NCBI RefSeq assembly: GCF_018139145.2
Contig: NC_059473.1
Coordinates: forward strand, 60,060,707 to 60,124,706
From: Gymnogyps californianus
Taxonomy: Eukaryota > Chordata > Aves > Accipitriformes > Cathartidae
Direction of reading: 5' to 3'
Length of the DNA: 64,000 bases
Shown here: positions 13,076 to 24,902 of the stretch, in pieces
How the letters are laid out: the number at the start of each line of letters is the position of its first letter
Numbering within the stretch: position 1 is the first letter of the stretch
Made by a program: the position numbers and the translations under genes
The notes under the pieces: model-generated
Told to the model about the DNA's origin: nothing
Seen by the model: the letters and a program-made list of their open reading frames with translations, nothing else
Database searches by the model: none

Positions 13076-16000
13076 ACAGTTTCTTTCTATCTGGCTGGTG
13101 ACTGTTTCTTTTTTCTCTTTGGATCATTGTGTGACTGTGGTAGGACAGAAGTTGAGAAGAAAGAAAGGAACTGCTGGGGATGAGAGGTACAGTGTAACAG
13201 GGACAACTTTCTGTCTATTATCCAGACCCACTGCTCAGCCAACACTGGATGCGTTTGTGTCTGCAGCCAGACTGACTCAAACTTTGTAGTCATTTCAAAG
13301 ATGTACAGGCCTCCCTAATGACACTCAGTGTATATGAAATAATTTTGAAGAATCTGACTTTATTAAGTAATTGTGAGCGACTTGGACCCCCGCGCTGAGT
13401 ACTGGTTTTGTAGCTGGTGTGATAATGCTGCTTGTGCTGTGATCTTGTGGGCTGCGGGATTGGGCAGTGCCACGGGAACGTGGCAGGGCGAGAGACGGGG
13501 CTAGGAAGGAAGAAACTGCAGAGTAGCACGTTTATTTTCATACATTGTTACACAAATGTTTTAAGACCTTTATACAACTGCCCTTCATTTGAACGAGTTA
13601 GCCTTTTTATTTCATGTTTATTCTTGCTCTTCTTACTATTCGCAGCTCTCTTCGAGCAGAGAGAGCACCTCAGTGCTGTGCCGGAGATGGCTTAGATGCT
13701 GGTTTACGGTGTATATCTGTATCTATGAATTTGGACTTCAATTCAAATGAGAATCTGTTTCAATGTCATAGGTATCTAGCATTGAGAAGCAATTGCATCT
13801 CAGTGTTTTGTGTGTTATATTTAGTACAATTGAATATCTCTGACCCTTGTCATTCTGTCAAAATTGTCATTGAGGAACATGCTCAGGTCAGAAAGTTTTT
13901 GGTATGTCTTATTGTTAGAGGGGAAGATGCTATCATATGTGGCATAGAGATCAAGAAGATATCTCATTTACTGCTACTTTTTGAAGTAGAAATCAGTGCA
14001 TTGCCTCATCCACAGGAGTCTGTGAAAGCAGTCAGGCTCAAAAGGCAGTTGGCTGAGGAAAGTGCAGAGTTAATTCTTTCAAGCTCTTGCTGTAACACCA
14101 CCTCTCCCATTAGATTAAGATCTTTCCTTCTTTCCTGCCTTTTTTATTGTTATTTTTGTTCTTGAGGTTTAATGTTCATGAGAGTGAGCCTGGCTAGAAG
14201 CCAGCAGGCTGTAGGCTGCCTCTGCAGCCCGATATCCGCGCTGTTGCTTGGCTTCCAGAAACTGTTGCAAGTTTGGTCCTCAACCAAACCTCCACACTCT
14301 GCTGGGAAGTCGATACAAGAGCAGATTAAAGCGCTTAGATGTTCTTTTCAGGAACAAGCCCAAGTCAGCTGGTTTTGAAGAGCCAGATGCTTGTGAACTT
14401 TAGAGGCTGATAACTTTCTCAACTACAGTATTCCTTTTAACCTCTTTCTTTGGTTGTTTCTGTCCTAGCTCCTCTTCTGTAACCTGTCCTTGTAACGTAA
14501 CACAAGCCAAGAGTTGGATAAAAGTATTTTGACATTCTTTTGTCTCAAATCTGGCTGAAAAGGTACAGATGCTGAATTTTTTTCCGGGAAAAGAAAGTTC
14601 CACAAAACATTATATTGGAAACATATTAAGTAAATCACATTTTATGTTGCATTTCCATGTAGTGTTGCATTACTTTGAGAGAGCTGTTGTCTATGTGACG
14701 TATGACACAGTTCTTCCTTACAAGCCTGGCTCTGTGGCTGACCACATTTCTTACAACGTGCCTGCAGTTATGCTTAGCAGTCTTTAAAACTTCCCTGGCA
14801 AGTTGATGTGCTTTATTTTGTCATATTTATCTATTGTCATAATACTTGGCCTTGATGCATTACACGTTGAAAATAGTCCCTAAGCCACTCCAAATTATTC
14901 AGTCCAGTACTGTAGAGTGGTCGTCTTTGTGCACTGACCTCTCATTACAAAAATATTTTCTTTGGATCACCTCCTCTCATCTATTTTGAGAAAAGAGAGG
15001 GCGGTTGTAATTCCTGAATGCTATTCACGACTCCCAAGTTGAGAACTTCTGTCCTAGAATAAATACTTCCAGTGACACTCCAGTACACTGTCACAGGAGT
15101 GCTGCGTTGCCCATAACTCTGCCATTATCAGTCATGAGATACTTTGACTAGTGAACAAAATACAGTGCTGTAAATTGTGGATAATATTATGCAGTGGTGA
15201 TATAAAGTGGACACCAAAGCGTAGATAGTGTATGTTTCAGGAATAGAGAATGTAATTAGAAAAGATGATTTAACTTCTATGAATTTGTTTTAGTAAGAGG
15301 AGGGAAAAATCAAGAAGGTTAATGAAGTAATCTTTGTCTGTGATCTATGGAAGCCTTTTAATCTTCCTTTCTCTTCTTAGGAATAGCATTGCTGTCCCCT
15401 TAGCGTAGTGACTATACATTAAATAGCAGCTCTTTAAAACTAAAAAAATATTTTTTGTCAATTTTGCCCTTATTTCTGGAGCTCTGTTCTCATTTTGCTG
15501 GATAGTGATAACTCCCTGTGAAAAAATGAGAATTACTTATATCGCACATCCAGAGAGTCACGTTCTGGACTCTCAGATTCACCAGAAATGGTCAAAAGTA
15601 TTATGTAGACTTCAAATGTTTGGGCTGTATAAGCAAGGATGAGTCCCAAATGAGAGCCTTGTTGAACAGTGAGAGTATGCACAGCCTGAGTCTTAGAGCA
15701 GCATGGATTTAGTTCACAGAAAACCAATTTGGAAGAAAATCTCTTTACTGGGGATGAATTATCATATCCTCTAGATTTGGGTACATGCTGAGTGGGTGGG
15801 TAAGTTAGCCTGGAACACTTAGCTGCCCAAAAAGAAAGCTTTTTTAGGACCCGCTTGTGGAGTATATATTTCTGGCCTTCAACCTTTTTTAATTCACTTC
15901 ACATGAGAGTTGTGCATTATTTATAGTGAGTGTAGGAGATGGAAAGAGTACTGTAGAAGAAAGAAAAATAAACCTTTCAGTCATGAATTCTGTTTTTGAC

Positions 16001-17205
16001 TGTGATGCCAGTTTGGGGCAAGATGCCAATAATTTTGCACCCAAAATAGAAGTGCTAAAATCCCCCAAAATTTACCAGTCTCGCTCATGATCTTCCTATT
16101 TTTTCAAATTACAGTTAGGAAGCAAAGCACAGAGTCTTGAGGCATGTGTCAGCCTCATGATGAGAAAAGCAGATCATCGTCTTTTAACTCATAAATGTCT
16201 TCCTGCTGCTTTGAATAGGCTTTAATGGCCAGAGATGACCTCTGTGTTTAGATGTTGTCAAGGTTACCAGGCTGTAAAAACAAACCAGCAGACATCTCGG
16301 GTTTTGTGTTCCCCAATGCTTGGTGCTCCACGCTGTGGGCCGTACATCGGCAGCAGGTTTCCTCTTGGCTAGGGGCGAGGCATGCTGAAAGCTCCCCCAG
16401 AAGGCACCGAGATTTTGGAGCTCTGCAGGACTGTAGCCTTTCTTCAGCTCTGGAGTTTAACAAGCCAGATGAAACTCTTGTAGGAGTTGAGCTGTGTTGG
16501 GCATAAGAGGCCATTGCCATCAGATGAACATGCTCTACTGTGCTGCCAGCCTGTTTCTGTCACTGCAGTGATACCAAAGGGGCATGAATGCAGTTTCATG
16601 GACAGCCTTTTGGTATCAGAACTTATTCAAGAGGTTTATTTTCCTGCACCATAGTTCAGCAACACTTCATCGTTGTGAGAGATTATTTCTATGATGTGAT
16701 TTACCATGTGGCCACTCACATAGTTGCACTGGCACAAAGGAAGGAACAGTAAGATGGGAACGAGGCGTGGGAGCAAGCAGCTGAGATGGGAGCTTTGCCC
16801 ACTGAAGAAAATTTATACAGCAGCTCTTCCTGAGTCTCCTACAAAGCATGGCGCTTGGCAGATCTGACTCAACCGACCTGGGAGTGTTTGTGTAGATCCT
16901 AAACACTGCACTGGCACTACTCAACAGTCCTAACTTTTTGTTGAAAGCATGCATCAATTCATACCGTGTCACGCATGCCTCATTTCGCTTGCAGCTGGAC
17001 CACGTTCATTCTGTTTAGTGCTATGGTAAGAATTACTCGAAGAGTCACAGCCTCGTTGTTTAGAAAATTGGAGTATTGCATAGTGCAACTGTCAAGTCAG
17101 GTTGCTTTTAAAGGAAGGCAATGCCCTGTATTGTTAAAGCAGGTCAAATGTCACTTATTTTGAGCCTGGTTACAGAGTAGCCTAATAAATACTTGTTCGG
17201 CCTAG
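13076..17205. other. Intronic stretch, mainly unique sequence
   Basis: No recognised element. A 183-codon open frame at 13614-14165 has no recognisable domain and is taken as chance. Confidence 0.55.
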
Positions 17206-17210
17206 GTAAC
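17206..17210. repeat. Left target-site duplication (GTAAC) of LTR 17211-18156
   Basis: GTAAC directly precedes the LTR's TG end and matches GTAAC at 18157-18161. Confidence 0.9.
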
Positions 17211-18156
17211 TGTGTTGGGTTTGTGTGGTGGGGTTTTGGTAGCGGGGTAGGGGCTACAGGGGTGGCTCCTGTGAGAAGCTGCTGGAAGCTTCCCTGGCTC
17301 CAGCTTGGACCCGCCTCTGGCCAGGCCGAGTTGATCAGCGAGGGTGGTAGCGCCTCTGGGATAGCATATTTAAGAAGGGGAAAGACAGCTAAAAAACCTG
17401 CAGCGAAGAGAGGAGTGGGATGTGAGAGAAACAGCCGAGGTTGGTGAAGAAGGAGAGGGAGGAGGTGCGCCGGAGCAGAAATTCCCCTGCAGGTGGTGGT
17501 GAGATGGCAGGCTGACCCCCTGCAGCCCATGGAGGCTAACGGTGGAGCAGAGATTCCCCTGCAGCCCGTGGAGGACCCCACGGTGGAGCAGGTGGCTGGG
17601 CCTGGAGAAAGCTGTGACTCCATGGTAAAGCCCACGCTGGAGCAGTTCGTGGAGGACTGCAGCCCGTGGGAAGGACTTACATTGGAGAAGCTCGTGGAGG
17701 GCTGACCCCCGTGGGAGGGACCCCACGCTGGAGCAGGGGAAGCGTGTGAGGAGTCCTCCCCATGAGGACGAAGGAGCGCCAGAAAAAACGTGTGATGAAC
17801 TGACCGCAACCCCCATTCCCCGTCCCCCTGTGCTGCTGGTGGGGAGGAGATCAAGGAATCGGGAGCAAAGCTGAGCCTGGGAAGAAGGGAGGGGTGGGGG
17901 GAAGGTGTGTTTTTAAGATATGGCTCCATTTCTCATTATCTTACTCTGATTTGATTGGTAACAAATTAAATTGATTTCTTTTTCCCCAAGTCGAATCTGT
18001 TTTGCCTGTGACCATAATTGGTGAGTGACCCCTCCCTGTCCTTGTCTTGACTGACGAGCCTTTCGTTATATTTTCTCCTCCCCATCCCACTGGGGGGGGA
18101 GGAGCGAGCGAGCGGCTGCATGGTGCTTTGTTGCTGGCTGGGCCTAAACCACGACA
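17211..18156 (+). mobile_element. Solo LTR of an endogenous retrovirus, 946 bp, target duplication GTAAC
   Basis: The element starts TGTGTTGGGTTTGTGTGG and ends TAAACCACGACA, with TG...CA ends. The 5-bp duplication GTAAC occurs at 17206-17210 and 18157-18161. Five-bp duplications suggest an ERVL/class III type. ATATTTAA near 17366 is a possible TATA box. The interior (about 17430-17760) repeats GGAGCAG / CTGCAGCCC(G)TGGAGG units, making long open frames on both strands (e.g. 17144-17929 minus) that are not genes. No internal retroviral genes or second LTR are present, so it arose by LTR-LTR recombination. Confidence 0.93.
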
Positions 18157-18161
18157 GTAAC
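18157..18161. repeat. Right target-site duplication (GTAAC) of LTR 17211-18156
   Basis: GTAAC directly follows the LTR's CA end. Confidence 0.9.
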
Positions 18162-18219
18162 ACAGAATGTAAAGGCATATTATGCTTATCAATAATGAAA
18201 GGATCAAAAAACATGGGCC

Positions 18220-18234
18220 TTTTTTTTTTTTTTT
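18220..18234 (+). repeat. Poly(T), 15 bases
   Basis: An uninterrupted T run about 60 bp after the LTR 17211-18156. Confidence 0.9.
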
Positions 18235-19089
18235 GTACATGTTGTACTTTTAACATACTCTACTTGTTCTTCATCTGTGGCTGCTAGAGGCCATGAGGGG
18301 ACACATTTCATGTTTGGAGTGTCGTACGTATAGACATTATGTAAATGTGATGAGTAAGGCAAAGAGACAGTGATTCAGCCTGAATCTGTTGTGGAGCTAT
18401 TAACTCCCCTTATCTTGTAGGAAAAGATAAGAGACCAAGGGTCCATAGGGGATCATCTTATTAATTGTCTTACATTTCTTAGTTAAGGTCTATAGTGTTT
18501 GTTCACACAGGCATTCGAAAGTCATATCTCAGACCCTAAATTTATCTTTTTGTCTTCTGAACTGTTAATATTTTTTATTCTACTCTTGATGACTGTGGAA
18601 ACATACTTGACTTTTTTTTGTGTTAAACTATAAATGAGATTACTTTGTCACCTTCTGGTGTGCTTTGAGATCTAACAAACAGGAGAAGGTTACAGTAAAA
18701 GTGATCCCTTACACAAGCCCACGCACCAAGAGCATTTTTTCCCTGTAGTCCTGCAAGTGAGAGAAGCAGGGAAGGGAGACGCTTGGCAGTTCCCTCATCC
18801 ACAGCAGATCCCGGGCAGTGCCTCTGCCCTAAGATCCTGCAGCTGGGATCCAGTAAACCAGACAGTCTTTCGTGTGCACCTTGCCTGGAGAGAAGAAAAC
18901 CACTCTCTTCAGAAGGTGCTCGGCTGTAGGACTCTTAAAGGAAAGTAAGCCCATAAGGTAATCCTACAACAGGTAAACATGGGACCCAAAAGGCTGCAGT
19001 GCTGGCAGTGGAGCACACAGCTGAAGGAATAGGAACAAATAACAGAGTGTGCTTTCAGTGAATGAGAAGCTGAAAGTTGGTGAGACAAC

Positions 19090-19640
19090 TAGTGGACCTG
19101 CTGGGTGGTTTGCCATGCACAAAGGGAGCAATTCAGGAAAGCAGAATATTGCAGAGATGTTAAATTATTTATTAGTACTAGTCCTCACTGCAGATATGCA
19201 TCCAGATTTGTTGAGAGAGCTCAGTGGTGAGGTGGCTGAGGTGATACAAAATACGTAGTTTTGTTAGAAATAATATAATAAGAATGTGGAACTAAATGTG
19301 TTAGAAGGCTCTAGGAAGCATCTGGAGAATTACAGCCCGGTAAGCTTACACTGGTAGTCGGTAAATTAGCTGAAATAATAGTTACCGACAGGTCACAATT
19401 CATAGATTGCAGATGACACAGAAGAAAATGATGCCATGCCAAACTGAAGGGGAGGAAGGTGTTTTGGCAGGTGGAAAATCATTTGATTTAACTGATGAAA
19501 GCTTTTAGAAAGTTTCATTGTCCTTCACAGATGGTTATTAAGAAACATGGTACTACTAAGATGAGAGTCAGTTTGCTGGCACGACTCAAAACCTGTATTG
19601 GATACAGAAGCAAAAGGCACGTTAACCGGTTAGACCTTCT
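19090..19640 (+). mobile_element. Decayed CR1-type LINE fragment, reverse-transcriptase region
   Basis: Translation around 19150-19200 gives AEMLNYLLVLVLTADMHP, resembling the CR1 polymerase stretch LN.FFASVFT. Around 19328-19393 the bases give ENYSPVSL and, after a one-base shift, LVVGKLAEIIVTDR. That corresponds to the LINE RT motif NYRPVSLTSVVGKL. KAFRK-like sequence near 19500 fits the KAFDKVPH motif. Stops and frameshifts show it is long dead. It is an internal fragment with no 3' tail. Limits are approximate, and L2/L3-type relatives are possible alternatives. Confidence 0.75.
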
Positions 19641-22600
19641 AACAGTGGTACATTGATAAACCCACACTTTAAACTGGTGGGGACTGTTCTGTTCTTACAG
19701 GCATGAAGCAGCACTGGTGTGGGATTGTGCCTGCCCCACTAGCCCTGCCAAAAGGCAGAACTGGGAAGTGTCTAAAGGGTGTCTGATGCCTGAGCATGGA
19801 GAGCTATGAGCTTGTCAGTCCTACACCCCTCCATGGAGACCTCCATTTAGGAAAGATCTGGACCTGAGAATAGCAAGCTCTTTCTCGGTATGCAGCTGAC
19901 TTGAAAAATACAGTAGTAAAAGAAAAAGTCCCACTAATTTTGAAAACATACCATTAAGAATAGGAAAAGTAATAAAGAATAGCATGGAGAATGTTACCAA
20001 AAGTAAAAGCCGATATATCAAGAACGCCTCGTCTCACCTCAAAATAGCATTTGAGAGTTAGTGGGAGTTCTGGGAACATGAGATGAAGCTGAAAAAGGAT
20101 CAGGGAAATCTCGGTTGTGGAGAGTGGCTGAAGAACCACTGTTCTTCAGTGACTGTTTACCTTAGAAAATGGATGAGTCAGTGAAGAGACATGCTAAAAC
20201 TGTATAAACCAGTAAATGGTAATAGAGAAGGTAGATTGGGGTAGTTTCTGTTTTCCTTGTCTTAAAGTACTAAAGTAAGTGGATATTTAAAGGAATCAGA
20301 AGATTTCAAATTCCAAAACTGATAAAAGGAAATTCTTGTTCAGATCTGTGATTAAGTTATGAAAGTCACTATGGCAGTAAGTTGTTAGGCTGAAGAATTT
20401 AACAAGGTTTTAAAAAGGTTATTTTAATGGATATTAGAAATATTTACAGCTGCTATAATCCATGTTGACAAATTTTGAATGGGATATTAAGCCTCACAGT
20501 TGAAATTTTAAGACAATCTCTAGCTACTAGGGATATCTTTCTGTTCTTTTGCTGGTTGTTCTTCCTTCCTAATGTAAAGTGTTAGGTAGGACTTTAGTGG
20601 TGTAATTCATATAATATTTGTATAAAAGGTGTGAAATTAGTTCTGATTCTCAGTAACATCCTAAAGAGCATTCTGTGTGGGTGATGCCTGAATTCAGAGC
20701 GGTACGGTCTGTTTTCAGGCACTGGCTGAACAGAGTAGCCTGGGGGACGGTAAGGGTGGTTCCCAGCATCTCTTGAAGTCACCAAGGTCTGTGGCTAAAC
20801 AGAAGCATGCCGGTACAGGATGCCAGAAACGTAATAAGGTCAGGAACTGATGCGATTGTAAATTCGGGTAGAAGGCATTGAGTTGCTTTTTTTTGGTCAT
20901 ATGTGCATTACATATATGAGTAAAAGATCTTAATCTCTTAAAAATGCCCTTAAAGCGAGAGTGCTTTCTGCACTTGTGTTATGGAGTTCATTTCACTTAC
21001 AGTGACTGGAAGGCATGATGTGAGCGACTGTTGTCTTTACCTGATGTCTTCAGTTAAACTGTTAAAGTAAACAGGCAAACCTAAACTAAGGAAATTTTTT
21101 TTGTTTGCCTACAAAAGCACATCTCCTTGGTGCAGTTCCAGTATGCATGGTTTTCATGGATATGTATGTGAGTACATGGTGATGAGCTGTTCATCTTTTT
21201 TGTTAAGGTTTTGGTTGTATTAAATTGTATTTGTCCCTAAATGAATTTGACTCTGACACTTGCCAGACATCAGACAATCAGTTTGTGTAGCCCTACCGTT
21301 TCACCTGAGAGTAACCTCCTCAGGAATAGTACTTGCAGTCTTACAAGCGTGTTAATCTCAGTGCTAGTGTACAGTTACTCTCCGAGTTGTGCCTTTTTTT
21401 AGGTGACATGGTATTTTAGGGTAATTAAAAAAACCCCAAATAATAATTAATGATGTTGTCTGCAGATCTTAAAGGTATGAGACAGATATTTGAAAGGACT
21501 TTTGAAATCAAATCCTCTTGAGAAAGGAAAGCTATATATGCAAAAAAAAACCCCTAATTTCTGCTTAGTTGCCAGAAGGTAAGGTAATTCGAAAATGTTA
21601 ATGGAAAATGTTGATATTTGGCCTTCAAATGGGAAGCATAACACAAACCTGCTGATTGGAATCAGTAAAATGGTATGGGAAAAAACCACCCTACTTGACA
21701 GGAAATCAGTGGGTAATAAATCATGCATATGCCTATGCAGTAATAACAGAATTTTAGAAAAATTAAAAAGGCTAGCATGATTTCTGTTAAAATAGTGTTA
21801 ACTAGCTGGATCATAAATGCAAATAAAACTATTAACTCTAGATGACTGGCTCATAGTTACAGTATCTCAGCTATCGTGGTTTCACTGCATAACAACAGAC
21901 TGATGCATGAGTCTGCATCACATGGTTTTATTTTTAGTACTGATAAATCTAATATTTCAAGATCATGTGAGACAGGGAGTCAGGCTGGGCACTGGGCATT
22001 GCTCAGTAGCTGCCTCTTCTGCACTCCCTCGCTCTCTGATGAGAGACATTGTCCAGGACTCCCTGACTCATGCTCATTCCCCTCGAAAAAGGTGTCAGCT
22101 TTGGCAAATGGCGTGTTAAGAGCAAAATCGTTCTGAGACTGAGTTTGAGATTTGGTGACACACGCAGTGTCAGGAGGGTTGGGAGCGCGGTTGCAGGCCA
22201 GGCAGGGTGCCCCTGCCATGGCTCATACAAAGCAGTGGGCAGGTGTTGGCATCACAGATACCACAGGCATAATAGAGTACAACAACGTTTTTGTTGGTAT
22301 TTTGTACAGAAACATACTTTGAAGGAAGTACCATATAGTAATGGTAGCAAAGCGGGATATAACTGCAAGGATGTGGTTGGCGCTGACATGGAGGTTTGCT
22401 GAGAAACGTCTGGCTGGTGGGCTGTACAGATGGACTGCAGAGCAGGAGGAGGCAGTGATTGCCATGAGCCACGTGTCCAACTTCCAGCTGAGGCTCTGGG
22501 ACAGGGGATGGTGGAGGAAGCTGGCGGCTGAGAGCTGCAGCTGTGGGATCCCTGTGCTCCACTGTTCAGGGATGCTTAGCTGGAGCCTTCTCAGCTCAGC

Positions 22601-24292
22601 TTCGTCTCCTACCCTGTGCTAGCTGAGCTTGGTCACAAGTCAGCTTACTGGGACTCCTTCACTCCTGCATCTAAACATTGTGGTGCTTGATGGTCCATGT
22701 AGTATCCTTGAGTCCTCCACAGAGTACTCTTTGGTACTGCGTAGAGGACTTTTCTTGGTGAAAATCATTCTTTGTTGGATCTTGGGTCCCATTTCTGATT
22801 CCATGCTTTTGATCTGTCACCCTAACCCTCCATCTCCCTTTTTTTGGAGAGAGGGAGACACTCTGATTTCTCTATTATGACATGATCTTCTCAGAACCAC
22901 CTCATACAATTAGTGCCCCCCCCAGATCACTAGCTGCTTAATAATATGAACAAACAATTTCCAAATGGGGCTGTTTGATCATCATGCTAGTGATGCCACT
23001 GCTTTGTTACTAAAGGTTTCTGAAAAAGTGAATGACTCCTGCCCTGTTTCTCTCCATCTGTTGTTCTTTAGGAAGACGTTGTACTCTGAAAATGCTAGCA
23101 GACTAACATTTCAAAGTGTAACAAGAGCACACACACAGGAAAACTTACTGGAATGACTGATTGCTTGCAGATCTGCATACAGACATGAAAATAGCTGGCA
23201 GACCATCTAGGCAGCCATCACCTATACCCTCAGCCTATAGACAGACACAAAAATTGTGATTTAATCGTAGCTATATAAAGACTCAGATCATGCCCCTTCA
23301 CCCTCATGCATAGAATAGGACTATATCTTTCTTTTTATCACATATTTATCATACTGAAATAATATGTCTTTATTCCACATGTGCAACACTTCAGCACTCA
23401 AGTGAGCTTTAAAGTGATACTGTTCTATAACAAAAATTAGAAAATGAAAATAATTTATTGTTGTATTAATAAAACACAATTCTTTTTCTGAAATCTCAGT
23501 TAATGAATGAGAAAATAATGTTTTAATAACAGAACCACTGAACTGCAATAACCACGTGTAGTCAGTTAACACACACAAAAAAAAAGTAAGTCCCTGCAAT
23601 ATACCTTCTAATGCTATGTGAAAATTTGTATAAAGTGTTTCCAAAGGTTGGCTTCATTCCACCTTTTCTTTTAGAAGACTGTTCAACCATTTCTTTCATT
23701 GCTGGAAGCTTAACTTGATATTTAACCTAAAATACAGTTTCCTGAATATCGTCCTATTACTTACAGTAACATTTAATAATGTTTTACCTTCCTTGGTTTT
23801 TCGTGTCATTCCAGTACTTGCTGACTCTTTGCATGACTCCACTTTGCCAGTATGCATTTTTTTGTTTTATTATTTGCCTTTAATATCTCAAAACCTCAAT
23901 TACTTTTCTTGCTTTTTAAACTCTTTTAAGAATGTTAAAAACCCATTACTTTAAAATCTGTAAAGTATCATCAACAAAAAGAAACCAAAATTGTGCATAG
24001 AATGAAGACAATTAATTTCTTCAGCCCAGTCCGAAGTAATGCCATTGCTGCTTGATAAGGGGATGTCCAGTGACAGTGTTTTCTGCCTTTGAAATTGAAC
24101 ATCATAAAACCATGGCAGTCAGAAAGTACGGCCTGTAGTGCTTGTGGGCAACCTTTTGCATTATAGCAGTGTTTATTTAACAATACCTATTAAACCCATG
24201 TTGTATATTTACAGTTTTAAATACTTAAGTGATGTTTGTTCCACAATTTCTTGCAGAATCTTGTCTTATTGCCTAACTCTTCTGGTTAATAT
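19641..24292. other. Intronic stretch, mainly unique sequence
   Basis: Nothing recognised. A GC-richer patch at about 22170-22620 has open frames on both strands, consistent with fewer chance stops. Confidence 0.55.
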
Positions 24293-24297
24293 AAAGG
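24293..24297. repeat. Target-site duplication AAAGG, left of LTR 24298-24897
   Basis: Identical to 24898-24902 on the other side of the LTR. Confidence 0.88.
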
Positions 24298-24897
24298 TGT
24301 CGTGGTTTAACCCCAGCCAGCAACTAGGCACCACGCAGCCGCTCGCTCACTCCCCCCCGGTGGGATGGGGGAAGAGAATCAGAAGAGTAAAAGTGAGAAA
24401 ACTCGTGGGCTGAGACAAAGACAGTTTAATAGGTAAAGCAAAAGCCGCGCATGCGAGCAAAGCAAAACAAGGAATTCACTCACCACTTCCCATCGGCAGG
24501 CAGGTGTTCAGCCGTCCCCAGGAAAGCAGGGCTCCATCTCATGTAACCGTTACTTGGGAAGACAAACGCCATCACTCTGAACATGTGTCCCCCCCTTCCA
24601 TCTTCTTCCCCCAGCTTTATATGCTGAGCATGATGTCCTATGGTATGGAATATCCCTTTGGTCAGTTGGGGTCAGCTGTCCCGGCTGTGTCCCCTCCCAG
24701 CTTCTTGTGCACCCCCAGCCTCCTCGCTGGTGGGGTGGTGTGAGAGGCAGAAAAGGCCTTGACTCTGTGTGAGCACTGCTCAGCAGTAATGAAAACATCC
24801 CTGTATCATCAACCCTGTTTTCAGCACAAATCCAAAACATAGCACCATACTAGCTACTGTGAAGAAGATTAACCCTATCCCAGCCAAAACTGGCACA
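24298..24897 (-). mobile_element. Solo LTR, antisense, 600 bp, target duplication AAAGG
   Basis: On the + strand it runs from TGTCGTGGTTTAACCCCAGC to CCAGCCAAAACTGGCACA, so the LTR reads on the minus strand with TG...CA ends. AAAGG occurs on both sides (24293-24297 and 24898-24902). On the minus strand it has a TATA-like element (TTATATGC on + near 24617) and an ATTAAA signal (TTTAAT on + at 24425-24430). It is related to the LTR at 50130 at both ends, but the middle (about 24430-24600) differs, so it is another subfamily. No internal genes are present. Open frames here are repeat-derived. Confidence 0.94.
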
Positions 24898-24902
24898 AAA
24901 GG
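24898..24902. repeat. Target-site duplication AAAGG, right of LTR 24298-24897
   Basis: Identical to 24293-24297. Confidence 0.88.

Noticed and set aside
13614..14165. 183-codon plus-strand open frame
   Set aside because: No domain, no family resemblance, Cys/Leu/Ser-rich AT-biased composition and no splice or promoter context. Treated as chance over 64 kb in six frames.
15010..15060. AAGTTGAGAACTTCTG, resembling a hAT-transposon end
   Set aside because: Only one end and ~16 bp of similarity. No opposing inverted repeat nearby.
17144..17929. 261-codon minus-strand open frame, the longest in the window
   Set aside because: It lies almost wholly in the solo LTR 17211-18156. Its Ser/Pro/His/Leu-rich repeats reflect the GGAGCAG/CTGCAGCCC repeat units of the LTR.
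22170..22562. 130-codon minus-strand frame with overlapping plus-strand frames
   Set aside because: Locally GC-richer sequence lowers stop frequency. Products resemble no known family in either direction.
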